The notes under the pieces are model-generated. The model was not told where the DNA came from. It did no database searches and saw only the letters and a list, made by a program, of their open reading frames with translations. Position numbers and translations under genes: made by a program. From positions 186,001-250,000 of the forward strand of contig NZ_JAMTCG010000003.1 of assembly GCF_024171725.1 (NCBI RefSeq): DNA of 64,000 bases, in the 5' to 3' direction. Below are positions 8,157 to 16,972 of this stretch, piece after piece (the stretch's first letter is position 1; every line of letters starts with the position of its first letter). The stretch is from Williamsia serinedens. Lineage in GTDB: Bacteria; Actinomycetota; Actinomycetes; Mycobacteriales; Mycobacteriaceae.

Positions 8157-9860
8157 TCAGTGGAAGACGACGTTGAGGGCGACGACGAGGACGAGCGCGA
8201 CACCGGCCAGCGGCACCGGCCGCGCGTACCAGGCGGCTCCGGCGTCGGCGGGATCGGTGAAGTGCGACTTCGGGGTCTCCGAGTACACGAGACCGATCAG
8301 TTCCTTCGCCGGTTTCGGCTGCGTCGCCATGGTCACCACGACGCTGACGAGGATGTCGACGACGAACGCCGCGGACGCCGCGACGAACGGCATGCCCTGG
8401 CCGGGAAGGTTGATCACCCCGACCTCGGAGAGGATGAACACGACGACGGCGGAGAGGGTTCCGGCCACCAGACCGGTCCAGCCGGCGGTCGCGGTCATCC
8501 GCTTCCAGAACATGCCGAGCAGGAACGTCGCGAACAGCGGGGCGTTGAAGAACCCGAACAGCGTCTGCAGGTAGTCCATCAGGTTCGAGTAGCCCGACGC
8601 GATGAGGGCGGTGAAGATCGCGAGCACCGTCGCACCGACGGTCGCGACCCGGCCCACGGTGATGTAGTAGCCGTCCGGCCGGTTCTTCACGACGTACTGC
8701 TGCCAGATGTCGTAGCTGAACACGGTGTTGAACGCCGAGATGTTCGCGGCCATGCCGGCCATGAACGACGCGAGCAGACCCGCCACCGCCACGCCGAGGA
8801 GGCCGTTGGGCAGGATGTCGCGGATCATCAGCAGCATCGCGTCGTTGTAGGTGACATCCGCCGCGTTCGGGCCGCTCTTCAGCGAGATCATGTCGCCGAT
8901 GACGGCCGCGCAGATCATGCCCGGGATCACGACGACGAAGGGGATGAACATCTTCGGGATCGCGCCGATGATGGGTGCGCGCCGGGAGGCGTTCATCGAG
9001 TTCGACGCCATCGCCCGCTGCACCTCGACGAAGTTCGTCGTCCAGTAGCCGAACGAGAGCACGAACCCGAGGCCGAAGACGATGCCGATCACCGACCACA
9101 CGGGACTGTCGAAGCCGCTCAACGCGTTTCCGGGCCAGGACGTGATCTGGTCGTGGATGCTCGCGGTGACCTTGCCGTCACTGGTGGTCGCGACGATCTT
9201 CTCCTTCAGCCCGTTCCATCCGCCGACCTTGATGAGCCCGAAGACGGTCAGCGGGACCAACGCCGCGAGGATGACGAAGAACTGCAGGACCTCGTTGTAG
9301 ATGGCGGCGGAGAGCCCGCCCAGTGCTGTGTAGGTCAGCACGATCGCGGCGGCCACGATGAGCGAGACCCATTGGCTCCAGCCGAGGATCACGTTCACGA
9401 TCGTGGCGAGCAGGTAGAGGTTGACGCCGGCGATGAGCACCTGGGCGACCGCGAAGCTGATGGCGTTGACGAGGTGCGCACCCGTGCCGAAACGCCGTCG
9501 CATGAACTCGGGGACGCTGCGGACCTTCGACCCATAGTAGAACGGCATCATCACGACGCCGAGGAACAGCATCGCGGGGATGGCGCCGATCCAGTAGTAG
9601 TGCATGGTCGCGAGGCCGATCTGCGCCCCGTTGGCGGACATGCCCATGATCTCGACCGCGCCGAGGTTCGCGGAGACGAACGCGATGCCGGTGACCCAGG
9701 CGGGCAGCCGTCGGCCCGACAGGAAGAAGTCGAGACTCGAGGAGATCTGGCTGCGGGCCAGATACCCGATCCCGAGGACGAACACGAAATAGAGGGCGAT
9801 CAGCACGTAGTCCACGGCCCCGGCGTTGAGCCGGAGCACGGAGTCCGCGGCAAGCGTCAT
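8157..9860 (-). CDS. Sodium:solute symporter (SSS family), probable galactose uptake
   Basis: 567 residues with about 13-14 membrane helices. The helix segment around GGLSAAIYNEVLQFFVI and the cytoplasmic loop GYWTTNFVEVQRAMAS are typical of the SSS sugar-transporter branch (vSGLT-like). ATG 9860 has AAGGAG upstream. It faces, across a 141-bp divergent region, a DeoR-type regulator followed by galT and galK, so galactose or a related hexose is the best substrate guess; this is from context, not from a substrate-binding signature. Confidence 0.87.
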   Translation of the reverse strand: MTLAADSVLRLNAGAVDYVLIALYFVFVLGIGYLARSQISSSLDFFLSGRRLPAWVTGIAFVSANLGAVEIMGMSANGAQIGLATMHYYWIGAIPAMLFLGVVMMPFYYGSKVRSVPEFMRRRFGTGAHLVNAISFAVAQVLIAGVNLYLLATIVNVILGWSQWVSLIVAAAIVLTYTALGGLSAAIYNEVLQFFVILAALVPLTVFGLIKVGGWNGLKEKIVATTSDGKVTASIHDQITSWPGNALSGFDSPVWSVIGIVFGLGFVLSFGYWTTNFVEVQRAMASNSMNASRRAPIIGAIPKMFIPFVVVIPGMICAAVIGDMISLKSGPNAADVTYNDAMLLMIRDILPNGLLGVAVAGLLASFMAGMAANISAFNTVFSYDIWQQYVVKNRPDGYYITVGRVATVGATVLAIFTALIASGYSNLMDYLQTLFGFFNAPLFATFLLGMFWKRMTATAGWTGLVAGTLSAVVVFILSEVGVINLPGQGMPFVAASAAFVVDILVSVVVTMATQPKPAKELIGLVYSETPKSHFTDPADAGAAWYARPVPLAGVALVLVVALNVVFH

Positions 9861-9880
9861 TCGACAACTCCTTCGGGCGG

Positions 9881-9912
9881 GTCACTGCCGTAGTGACCCC
9901 GGTCACGAGTGA
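9881..9912. promoter_or_regulatory. Repeated GTCAC/AGTGA elements in the galactose divergent region
   Basis: GTCACT (9881-9886) and AGTGAC (9892-9897) form an inverted repeat with a 5-base spacer, and a second pair GTCAC (9902-9906)/AGTGA (9908-9912) follows immediately. They lie just upstream of the symporter start and about 100 bases before the regulator. The rest of 9913-10001 is relatively A/T-rich and probably holds the rightward promoter. Likely operators for the DeoR-type regulator. Confidence 0.45.
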
Positions 9913-10001
9913 ACACAACCTCACACATTTCCGAACAGATTTCAACACACCGCCTGTTTGATACTGTGCGTTTCATCCCGCTGGTCCCGACAGGAGGTGC
10001 C

Positions 10002-10790
10002 GTGCTCCCCGCAGAACGACGCCGCCGCATCCTCGAGGTGCTCGACCGCGAGGGGACCGCTCGCGTCACCGACCTCGCCGATGAGCTGAACGTCTCCGAG
10101 ATGACGGTGCGCCGCGACCTCGAGGCACTCCAGGACGACGAGGCGCTGCACAAGGTGCACGGCGGCGCGGTGGCCCGACACAGCCGCGGCGAGGAACCGC
10201 GATCCGCGGCGAAGGCGACCCGTGAGACCGCCGAGAAGCGGGCCATCGGAGCGTGCGCCGCGCACCTCGTGGACGACGGGATGACCGTGGCCATCAGCGC
10301 GGGCACCACCACCCTGGAGGTCGCCCGACTCCTGCGGGATCGCGACTCCCTCACCGTGGTCACCAACTCGATCGCGATCTTCAGCGAGCTCACCGATCCC
10401 GATGCGACGGTGCGCCGTTCACGTCCGACCGTCGTGCTGACCGGCGGTACCCGCACCCCCTCCGACGCCCTTGTCGGCCCTGTCGCCGACGCCGCTCTGG
10501 CGTCGTTCCGGGTCGACCTGACGCTCCTGGGTGTGCACGGACTCGACATCGACGCGGGTCTCACCACACCCAACATGGCCGAGGCGGCCACCAACCGGAG
10601 GTTGGTCGAGATCGGACGGACCCTGGTCGTCGTGGCCGACCACACCAAGGTCGGCGAGGTCGGCGCCCACGTGATCGTCGGTCTCGACCGCGCCGACACC
10701 CTCGTCGTCGACGACGGCCTGTCCGACACCGCACGCATCGTGCTGGACCGGCACATCCGCGACGTCCGGATCGCCCCGGTGGCGCGATGA
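10002..10790 (+). CDS. DeoR-family regulator of the galactose genes
   Basis: 262 residues. The N-terminal winged HTH reads ERRRRILEVLDREG, then TDLADELNVSEMTVRRDLEAL (about 23-43), the classic DeoR signature, followed by HGGA (53-56). The C-terminal sugar-phosphate-sensing domain contains AISAGTTTLEVA and the closing VVVADHTKVG. GTG 10002 is set by AGGAGG at 9992-9997; upstream in-frame starts lack a site. It overlaps galT by ATGA, so regulator, galT and galK are one translationally coupled unit. Likely represses its own operon and the divergent symporter in the absence of a sugar phosphate (inference). Confidence 0.9.
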   Translation: MLPAERRRRILEVLDREGTARVTDLADELNVSEMTVRRDLEALQDDEALHKVHGGAVARHSRGEEPRSAAKATRETAEKRAIGACAAHLVDDGMTVAISAGTTTLEVARLLRDRDSLTVVTNSIAIFSELTDPDATVRRSRPTVVLTGGTRTPSDALVGPVADAALASFRVDLTLLGVHGLDIDAGLTTPNMAEAATNRRLVEIGRTLVVVADHTKVGEVGAHVIVGLDRADTLVVDDGLSDTARIVLDRHIRDVRIAPVAR

Positions 10791-11902
10791 CCCCGCGGCT
10801 ACGACCCCCGGCCGTGACGACGCACCTCGCCGACGGTCGTGAGATCGACTTCTTCGCCCTCGACGGCCATGTGCCACAACCGGTCCCGGACCGGCGGCCT
10901 CTTCCCGACCGCAGCGGGCTGCAGTCCCAGGTCCGCTACGACCGGCAGACCGGTGACTGGATCGCCGTGGCCGCGCTGAGGCAGGACCGCACCTACAAAC
11001 CGCCGGCCGACCAGTGTCCGTTGTGCCCGTCGCCGGACGGCACGGTCAGTGAGGTCCCCGCGCCCGACTACGACGTCGTCGTGTTCGAGAACCGTTTCCC
11101 GAGCCTGTCCGGGGCGGCACCCGATCACCCGTTCGCGTTGCCCGACCCGGCGTCGGCCGACCTCGTCAGCGCCGTCGGACACGGCCGGTGCGAGGTGATC
11201 TGTTTCTCCAGCGATCACACGGCGTCGTTCGCGTCGCTCTCCCACGACCACGCGCGGCTCGTCGTCGACGCCTGGCGCACCCGCACCGCCCACCTGCTGA
11301 CGCTCCCCGGTGTGGCACAGGTGTTCTGTTTCGAGAACCGCGGCGAGGAGATCGGCGTGACGCTGACCCACCCGCACGGCCAGATCTACGCCTACCCCTA
11401 TCTCACACCGCGGACGCGGTCGATGATCGCCCGCGCCGACGACCACCGGGATCGCACCGGCCGCAACCTGTTCGAAGACATCGTCGCCAGTGAGACCGCG
11501 GTCGGGACGAGGGTCGTCGTCGATCATCCACTGGCCGTGGCGTTCGTCCCGTTCGCCGCGCGCTGGCCGGTCGAGGTGCACATCCACCCCCGGCGACGGG
11601 TCGCGAACCTCGTGGACCTCACCGACGAGGAACTCGACGCCCTGACGACGGTCCACCTCGACGTCCTGCGCCGCTTCGACCGTCTCTACGACAGCCCGCT
11701 GCCCTACATCGCCGCGGTGCACCAGTACTCGGGCCGTTCCGTCGACGCCGAGGGAGCGCTGCACATCGAGCTCATGTCGGTCCGACGTTCGGCCACCAAA
11801 CTGAAGTTCCTCGCGGGATCGGAATCCGCCATGGACGCTTTCATCACCGACGTCACACCCGAGGACGTCGCCGACCGACTGCGCGCGGCGGGGCCGTCAT
11901 GA
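10787..11902 (+). CDS. galT: Galactose-1-phosphate uridylyltransferase
   Basis: 371 residues. The active-site HPH triad is at 195-197 within [12 protein letters not shown], where the second His forms the uridylyl intermediate; CPLC (77-80) is the N-terminal metal site; [10 protein letters not shown] (100-109) and the late [12 protein letters not shown] segment match the family. It exchanges UMP between UDP-glucose and galactose-1-phosphate in the Leloir pathway. ATG overlaps the regulator stop and its own stop overlaps galK (both ATGA). No galE or galM lies nearby, so UDP-galactose 4-epimerase must be encoded elsewhere. Confidence 0.96.
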   Translation: MTPRLRPPAVTTHLADGREIDFFALDGHVPQPVPDRRPLPDRSGLQSQVRYDRQTGDWIAVAALRQDRTYKPPADQCPLCPSPDGTVSEVPAPDYDVVVFENRFPSLSGAAPDHPFALPDPASADLVSAVGHGRCEVICFSSDHTASFASLSHDHARLVVDAWRTRTAHLLTLPGVAQVFCFENRGEEIGVTLTHPHGQIYAYPYLTPRTRSMIARADDHRDRTGRNLFEDIVASETAVGTRVVVDHPLAVAFVPFAARWPVEVHIHPRRRVANLVDLTDEELDALTTVHLDVLRRFDRLYDSPLPYIAAVHQYSGRSVDAEGALHIELMSVRRSATKLKFLAGSESAMDAFITDVTPEDVADRLRAAGPS

Positions 11903-13002
11903 CCGGTCGCGTGGTGGCCCGCGCGCCGGGTCGGGTCAACCTCATCGGCGAACACACCGACTACAACGACGGTTTCGCGCTCCCCATCGCGCTCGACCGA
12001 CACACCGAGGTCACGCTGACACCCACCGGGTCGTCGACGGTGACCGTGCGCGCAGACGACCACGGCGAGGCCGAGTTCGACGTCGAGACATCGCCCGGCG
12101 ACGTGACCGGATGGGCTGCCTACGTGGCCGGGGTGTTCTGGGCGGCGCGCCGTACCGGCCTCCCGGTCACCGGCGCCGACCTGACGATCACGAGCACGGT
12201 GCCCGTCGGCGCAGGACTGTCGTCGTCGGCAGCGCTCGAATGCGCGGTCCTGGAGGCGATCTCGGCCACCTCGGGCGCGCGGCTCGACCCGATCGACGCC
12301 GCCCGGATCGCGCAGCGGGCCGAGAACGACTACGTCGGGGCACCGACAGGGCTCCTCGACCAGATCGCGTCGATGTGCGGCCGGGACGGTCAGGCGCTTC
12401 TCGTCGACTTCGCCGACACCTCCGTCCGGGAGGTGCCGTTCGACCCCGCCACCGACGGCGTCGAACTGGTCGTCGTCGACTCCCGCACGACCCACGGCCA
12501 CGCCGGAGGCGAGTACGCCGACCGCCGCCTCGCCTGCGAACGCGCGGCCCGTGATCTCGGGGTCACCTCCCTGCGAGAGGTCCCCGACGACGATCTCGAC
12601 GCCGCGCTCGAGGCGGTCACCGACCCGGTCGATCGACGTCGCGCCCGGCACGTCGTCACCGAGAACCGGCGTGTCCTCGACGCGGTGGACGCCTTGCGGT
12701 CGCGAGATCTGCCGACGTTCGGGCTCCTGATGGACGCCTCACACGCGTCGATGCGGGACGACTTCGCGATCACCACACCGGTGATCGACCGGATCACCGA
12801 GGTCGCCCACCGCCACGGTGCGCTCGGTGCGCGCATGACCGGCGGCGGGTTCGGCGGCAGCGTCATCGCGCTGATGCCGCCCGACGCGATCGATCGTCTG
12901 ACGGGCGCCCTGCACGACGAGGCCCGGGCGGCCGACCGTCCGTCCCCGGAGGTCCGCGTGGCCCGGGCCGGTGCGGGGGCGCAGGTGGTCACCGCGCGCT
13001 GA
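11899..13002 (+). CDS. galK: Galactokinase
   Basis: 367 residues, GHMP kinase fold. The galactokinase signature GRVNLIGEHTDY is at 11-22, the ATP-binding loop PVGAGLSSSAALE at 102-114 and the C-terminal GHMP motif MTGGGFGGS near 313-321. It phosphorylates galactose at C1, feeding galT directly upstream. Last gene of the regulator-galT-galK unit. Its 3' end overlaps a convergent gene by 14 bases, so a transcript from either side would be antisense to the other tail. Confidence 0.96.
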   Translation: MTGRVVARAPGRVNLIGEHTDYNDGFALPIALDRHTEVTLTPTGSSTVTVRADDHGEAEFDVETSPGDVTGWAAYVAGVFWAARRTGLPVTGADLTITSTVPVGAGLSSSAALECAVLEAISATSGARLDPIDAARIAQRAENDYVGAPTGLLDQIASMCGRDGQALLVDFADTSVREVPFDPATDGVELVVVDSRTTHGHAGGEYADRRLACERAARDLGVTSLREVPDDDLDAALEAVTDPVDRRRARHVVTENRRVLDAVDALRSRDLPTFGLLMDASHASMRDDFAITTPVIDRITEVAHRHGALGARMTGGGFGGSVIALMPPDAIDRLTGALHDEARAADRPSPEVRVARAGAGAQVVTAR

Positions 13003-13615
13003 CGACGCTCCCGTCGTGCCGGCGAACCAGTCCGCCGACACGGGCGAGCAGGACACCGAGGACCGCGTAGCCGAGGACGACGTGGACGCTCGGCAGCACC
13101 ATCGCGATCGCCCCGCCGGTCATCGCCACGGGGACCAGTGCGAACCAGCTCTGCGCACCGAGGGTCCACCAGCGCAGGATCCCGGTCCAGCGGCCGGCGA
13201 TCGCGATCCGGATCCCGATGCCCAGCATCCCGAGCATCGACAGCGGCCAGCAGGCGTCGAACGCCGCCCACACCGGCGTGCCGTGCAGGACGCCGAGGCC
13301 GTCGAGGCCGGTGGACCCCATTGCCCCGCCCATGAGGACGAACTGGAGACGGTGGAAACCGCGCGCGACACGGCCGTCACCCATCGCCGCGGTGCGGTAC
13401 TGCGTGGCGAGGAGCCAGACGACGCCCGCCTGGAAGGCCAGTGCGGCGAGGGCGCCGATCACCCCGACGACGCCGTGGTCGGACGAGTCGGCGGTGAACG
13501 GCAACACCGCGATCCACGCCAGGGACCCGAGCGTCAGCAGTGTGCCGGCGGCACGGGTCGGCACGACGGGACGGGACGTGGGGGTGATCGGTGTGCTGGT
13601 CGCGAGGGTGGTCAT
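12989..13615 (-). CDS. Six-helix membrane protein of unknown function
   Basis: 208 residues. After a Thr/Pro-rich start come six hydrophobic segments, roughly GTLLTLGSLAWIAVLPF, VVGVIGALAALAFQAGVV, LQFVLMGGAMGSTGLDG, LSMLGMLGIGIRIAIAG, ALVPVAMTGGAIAMV and VHVVLGYAVLGVLLARVG. No known catalytic motif was seen. The gene converges with and overlaps galK by 14 bases. Upstream (13692-13728) are heptamer repeats of the type bound by SARP regulators, and the next gene on this strand is a SARP; control by it is inference. Confidence 0.7.
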   Translation of the reverse strand: MTTLATSTPITPTSRPVVPTRAAGTLLTLGSLAWIAVLPFTADSSDHGVVGVIGALAALAFQAGVVWLLATQYRTAAMGDGRVARGFHRLQFVLMGGAMGSTGLDGLGVLHGTPVWAAFDACWPLSMLGMLGIGIRIAIAGRWTGILRWWTLGAQSWFALVPVAMTGGAIAMVLPSVHVVLGYAVLGVLLARVGGLVRRHDGSVVSAR

Positions 13616-13691
13616 GGCGTGCTCCTGGGGGTGCGTCGACGCCGCGGCGGCGGCGATGGTGGTGGACGCCGACGACGATCACCCACTCCGC

Positions 13692-13728
13692 TGGGGAACG
13701 ACCGGGACGCGTTCCCAGTGAGTTCCCA
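13692..13728 (-). promoter_or_regulatory. SARP-type heptamer direct repeats (11-bp period)
   Basis: On the minus strand TGGGAAC occurs twice with a 4-base spacer (positions 13728-13722 and 13717-13711), giving an 11-bp period, and an inverse GTTCCCC-like copy lies at 13693-13699. SARP/BTAD regulators are known to bind heptameric direct repeats of 11 or 22 bp period near the -35 region. The site is about 95 bp upstream of the membrane-protein gene starting at 13615 and close to the neighbouring SARP gene. Confidence 0.5.
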
Positions 13729-13785
13729 CCGGACCCGACGACCCTGTCTCGCGTGTCCCCGCCCCGCTCGTCGCGGCGCGCCGTG

Positions 13786-16617
13786 TCAGGCGACCGCGGC
13801 CTCGAACCGTTCGCGCACCTGCGCACGGGTCAGATCGCGCCCGCGCTCGGCGGCGGTCGCGAACACGACCGGGTCGATGCCCTCGCGCATCTCACGTCCG
13901 TAGCGGGCGAGTTCGACGACGTCCATCGCCTCCGGAGCGAAGCCGGTCGCGTCGGTGAACCGCTCGACCACCCCGAGCAGCTGGGCTGCGGCCTCGTGGT
14001 CGCCCCGGCGGAACACGAGGTAGGCGAGCGTGGCGACGGCGACCATCCACGAGGTGACGTCCTCGGCCCGGTCGCAGTGGTCGACCATCTCGACGAGACG
14101 TCGCGCCGGCCGTGCGTCGATCACCCCCTGCTCGATCTCGGTCTTCGCGTGGAGCCACAGAGAGGACGCCGCACACCAGTCGTAGCCGACCGCGCGGGCC
14201 GCGGTCACCGCCTCGGTGAAGCGATCGGCGGCCGCGGCGGCGTCGCCGGCGCGGAAGTCGGCCATCCTCAACGACATCAGCGCCTCCGCGGTCGTACCGA
14301 CCGCGCCGATGCGCCGGGCGATCCCGAGCGCCCGTCCCGACAGCACGCGCCCGTCGTCGACGGCACCGGCACCGCTGAGGAAGAAGCCGACTGTCTGTGC
14401 CGCATCGGCCCGCGCCTGCAACAACCGGACGTCGTCGATCGCTGCGTCGGCTCCCCCGGCGTCGGACTCGGCGAGCAGCTCCCTCAGCCGGGTCAGTGCG
14501 GCGAACAGCGTCTCGAGCTCGGAACCGAGGTAACTCATCACCACCAGCCCGGCGATCGCGCGGATGCGCACGACGAAGTCGATGTCGTCACCGGCCTCGA
14601 GTGCGGGCGCGAGCGTGCGCATCCCCTCCGCGACATGACCACTGCGGTACCAGAACCAGTGCACGTCCCCGGCGATCGTCAGATGGTCCGCGCTGCGCGC
14701 GGGTGGTACCTCCCGCGTCGAGCGTTCCAGCGCCGCACGCACGTTGGGCATCTCGACAGCCAACAGCCGGGTCTGTCGCGCCGACTCGGGACCCCGCAGC
14801 GCGACGTACCCGCGGGCGCACAGCTCGCGCACCCAGGCCAGGTGACGGTCCGCGATCTCCTCCCGGCGTGCGGCGTCGAGGGTGTCGCGGGCATACCCGC
14901 GGATGGTCTGCAGCAGGCGGTACCTCCGGGGGTCCCCGCCGACGACGGTGACCAACGACTTCGCCACCAACGCGACGACCCCGGCGACGACGTCGGCGCG
15001 CCCGGTGACGGCGGTGGCGGCGGCAAGGTCGAACCCGCCGTCGAACACCGACAGGTCGGCGAACACCCGACGCTCGTCCTCGTCGAGACCCGCGTACGAC
15101 CCCTCGATCGCGGCCCGCACGCTCTCGTGTCGCGCCACGGTCCGCGAGCCACCGCGCAGCAGGTCGAACCGGTCGTCGAGCATCTCCCGGATCTGCCGCA
15201 CGGACAGCGACCGGCTCTGTGCGGCAGCCAGTTCCACCGCGAGCGGCATCCGGTCCACCGCATCGCAGAGTGCGGCCACGTCGGCGGGGTCCGCGTCGGC
15301 AGCCCATCGACCCGCACGGCGCGTGAACAGGTCCTCGGCCGCGGCGAGCGGCCCGAGCTCGTGGACCACCTCGCCGACGACGCCGACGGCCTCGCGACTC
15401 GTCGCCAGCACAGCGACGCGAGGACACGCCGCGAGCAGACGATCGACGACCGCCGCGACGGCGTCCAGGAGGTGCTCGCAGTTGTCGACGACCAGCAGCG
15501 TCCGCCGTGTTCCGATCGCCGCGCACAGGGCCTCGATCCCACCGGACACCGTGAGGCCCATCGCTGCGCGCACCACGTCGAGGACACCGTCGGCGGTGAC
15601 GACGTCGGCGAGTGGCACCCACCAGGGACCGTCCGCCTCGTGGCGAGCCGCGCCGACGGCGATCGCGAGGCGGGTCTTGCCCATCCCACCCGGCCCCACG
15701 ATCGTCACCAGACGGTTGTCGTCGAGGAGGGCACCCACCTTCACCACCTCGTCGGCGCGGCCGACGAGCGCGGTGAGGGGCGTGGGCAGGCCTCCCGTCG
15801 CGGCGGGCACCTCCCGGACCGAGACCGACTGCGCGACAGAAGGGTTCACGTCCAGAGCGGGGTCCTGGGCGAGAACGGCCTCGTGCAGTCGGGACAGCGC
15901 GGGACCCGGGTCGACGCCGAGCTCGTCGGCGAGCACCCGTCGCGCCCGGTCGAGGGTGGCGAGCGCATCGCCCTGACGCCCGGCGCGGTAGTGCGCGAGG
16001 GCCAGCGCCTCCCATCCGCGTTCCCGCAGGGGCACACGTTCGGTGTGGGCTCGGGCGTCGGTGACGACGGTCGACTGGTCGCCGACGGCCGACAGTGCGA
16101 TCAATCGATCCTCCACGGCGTCGAGCCGGATCCCCTCGAGGCGGTCGGCCTCGGCGGCCGCGAAGTCCCAGGCCACGACGTCGGCGTACGCGGGCCCGGA
16201 CCACAGAGACAACGCGGTCGCGATGGACTCGACGGTCCCGGCAGCGTCACCGGCCTCCAGCTGCCGCCGTCCGGCCCGGGCCAGATCGACGAAGTCGTCG
16301 GCGTCGAGCCGATGGTGGTCACGGGCGAGCGCGTACCCGATGCCGCGTCGGACGAGGACCTCGACGTCGGCCGCGCGCCGGCCGGGCTCCATGGACTTGC
16401 GCAACGTCGCGACGTAGCCCTGCACCGTCACCCGCGCCGACGGCGGCGGCGTGCCGCGCCACAGATCGTCGATGAGTGCGTCGTCGGGGACGACGTCGCC
16501 GTGCGCGACGGCGAGCCGGGCCAGCAGCGCCCGGGGGACCGCACCCCCGAGCGGTGCGTCGCGACCGTCCACGGCCGCGCCGAGCACCCCCAGCACCCGG
16601 AGCGAGAGGAACGCCAT
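13786..16617 (-). CDS. SARP/AfsR-type regulator: wHTH, BTAD, NB-ARC ATPase, TPR-like repeats
   Basis: 943 residues. Residues 1-95 form an OmpR-like winged HTH (LRVLGVLGAAVDG, then VTVQGYVATLRKSM), 100-250 the bacterial transcriptional activation domain ending DELGVDPGPALSRLHEAVL, then an STAND-type ATPase with Walker A GPGGMGKT at 308-315 and the family signature VVDNCEHLLDA, followed by a long helical TPR-like region. Such proteins integrate a ligand with ATP hydrolysis to activate nearby operons. ATG 16617 gives a natural N-terminus; no ribosome site is present, so the message may be leaderless. No secondary-metabolite cluster is seen in the window. Confidence 0.88.
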   Translation of the reverse strand: MAFLSLRVLGVLGAAVDGRDAPLGGAVPRALLARLAVAHGDVVPDDALIDDLWRGTPPPSARVTVQGYVATLRKSMEPGRRAADVEVLVRRGIGYALARDHHRLDADDFVDLARAGRRQLEAGDAAGTVESIATALSLWSGPAYADVVAWDFAAAEADRLEGIRLDAVEDRLIALSAVGDQSTVVTDARAHTERVPLRERGWEALALAHYRAGRQGDALATLDRARRVLADELGVDPGPALSRLHEAVLAQDPALDVNPSVAQSVSVREVPAATGGLPTPLTALVGRADEVVKVGALLDDNRLVTIVGPGGMGKTRLAIAVGAARHEADGPWWVPLADVVTADGVLDVVRAAMGLTVSGGIEALCAAIGTRRTLLVVDNCEHLLDAVAAVVDRLLAACPRVAVLATSREAVGVVGEVVHELGPLAAAEDLFTRRAGRWAADADPADVAALCDAVDRMPLAVELAAAQSRSLSVRQIREMLDDRFDLLRGGSRTVARHESVRAAIEGSYAGLDEDERRVFADLSVFDGGFDLAAATAVTGRADVVAGVVALVAKSLVTVVGGDPRRYRLLQTIRGYARDTLDAARREEIADRHLAWVRELCARGYVALRGPESARQTRLLAVEMPNVRAALERSTREVPPARSADHLTIAGDVHWFWYRSGHVAEGMRTLAPALEAGDDIDFVVRIRAIAGLVVMSYLGSELETLFAALTRLRELLAESDAGGADAAIDDVRLLQARADAAQTVGFFLSGAGAVDDGRVLSGRALGIARRIGAVGTTAEALMSLRMADFRAGDAAAAADRFTEAVTAARAVGYDWCAASSLWLHAKTEIEQGVIDARPARRLVEMVDHCDRAEDVTSWMVAVATLAYLVFRRGDHEAAAQLLGVVERFTDATGFAPEAMDVVELARYGREMREGIDPVVFATAAERGRDLTRAQVRERFEAAVA

Positions 16618-16972
16618 GATCGAGGACTGTAAATCGGACGACCCGGACGTGGCGGACGTACGGCACGTGTCGTCACCGATGGGGTCGCTCCGCGCGGCGT
16701 GCCGGACCGCCCGCCCCGATCGACCGGGCTGGGCCGACGAGGTCCGCGCGGCCCTGGCGCGTGTCCTCGCCGACGACCAGGAGCCGTCCCCGCACACCGG
16801 TCGGATGAGCGTCGCGGCCGAGCGCGTCCTCGCCGCCGTGGACACCGCCGACCTCGACGCCCTGCGCGCGGCCGTGGACCGTCTCGAGACGCTCGACGGG
16901 ACACCCGCACACGTGCCCGACCCGGCGGTTCGGGCGACAGCGCCGGGCCCGCCGGGGACACTGATGCCATGA
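16616..16972 (+). CDS. Small hypothetical protein upstream of the SIMPL lipoprotein gene
   Basis: 118 residues if ATG 16616 is used; AGAGGA (16605-16610) sits five bases before it. An in-frame ATG at 16679 would instead give 97 residues and leave room for a divergent promoter. Acidic, Ala/Arg-rich, with a helix-forming stretch (MSVAAERVLAAVDTADLDAL, RAAVDRLETL) and a Pro-rich tail; no known domain. Its TGA overlaps the next ATG (ATGA), which suggests translational coupling and is the best reason to believe it. The ATG at 16616 shares bases with the opposite-strand SARP start. Confidence 0.5.
   Translation: MIEDCKSDDPDVADVRHVSSPMGSLRAACRTARPDRPGWADEVRAALARVLADDQEPSPHTGRMSVAAERVLAAVDTADLDALRAAVDRLETLDGTPAHVPDPAVRATAPGPPGTLMP

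Noticed and set aside
8160-9893. A 577-codon open frame opposite the symporter
   Set aside because: Pure Asp/Arg/Gly/His composition with no domain; the opposite strand is an unambiguous SSS symporter.
10787-13002. Complete Leloir operon including galE
   Set aside because: Only galT and galK are present; no epimerase gene was found next to them or in the window's left part.
13591-16632. A 1013-codon open frame opposite the SARP gene
   Set aside because: Antisense to a clear regulator with Walker A and BTAD; composition is that of a GC-driven shadow frame.
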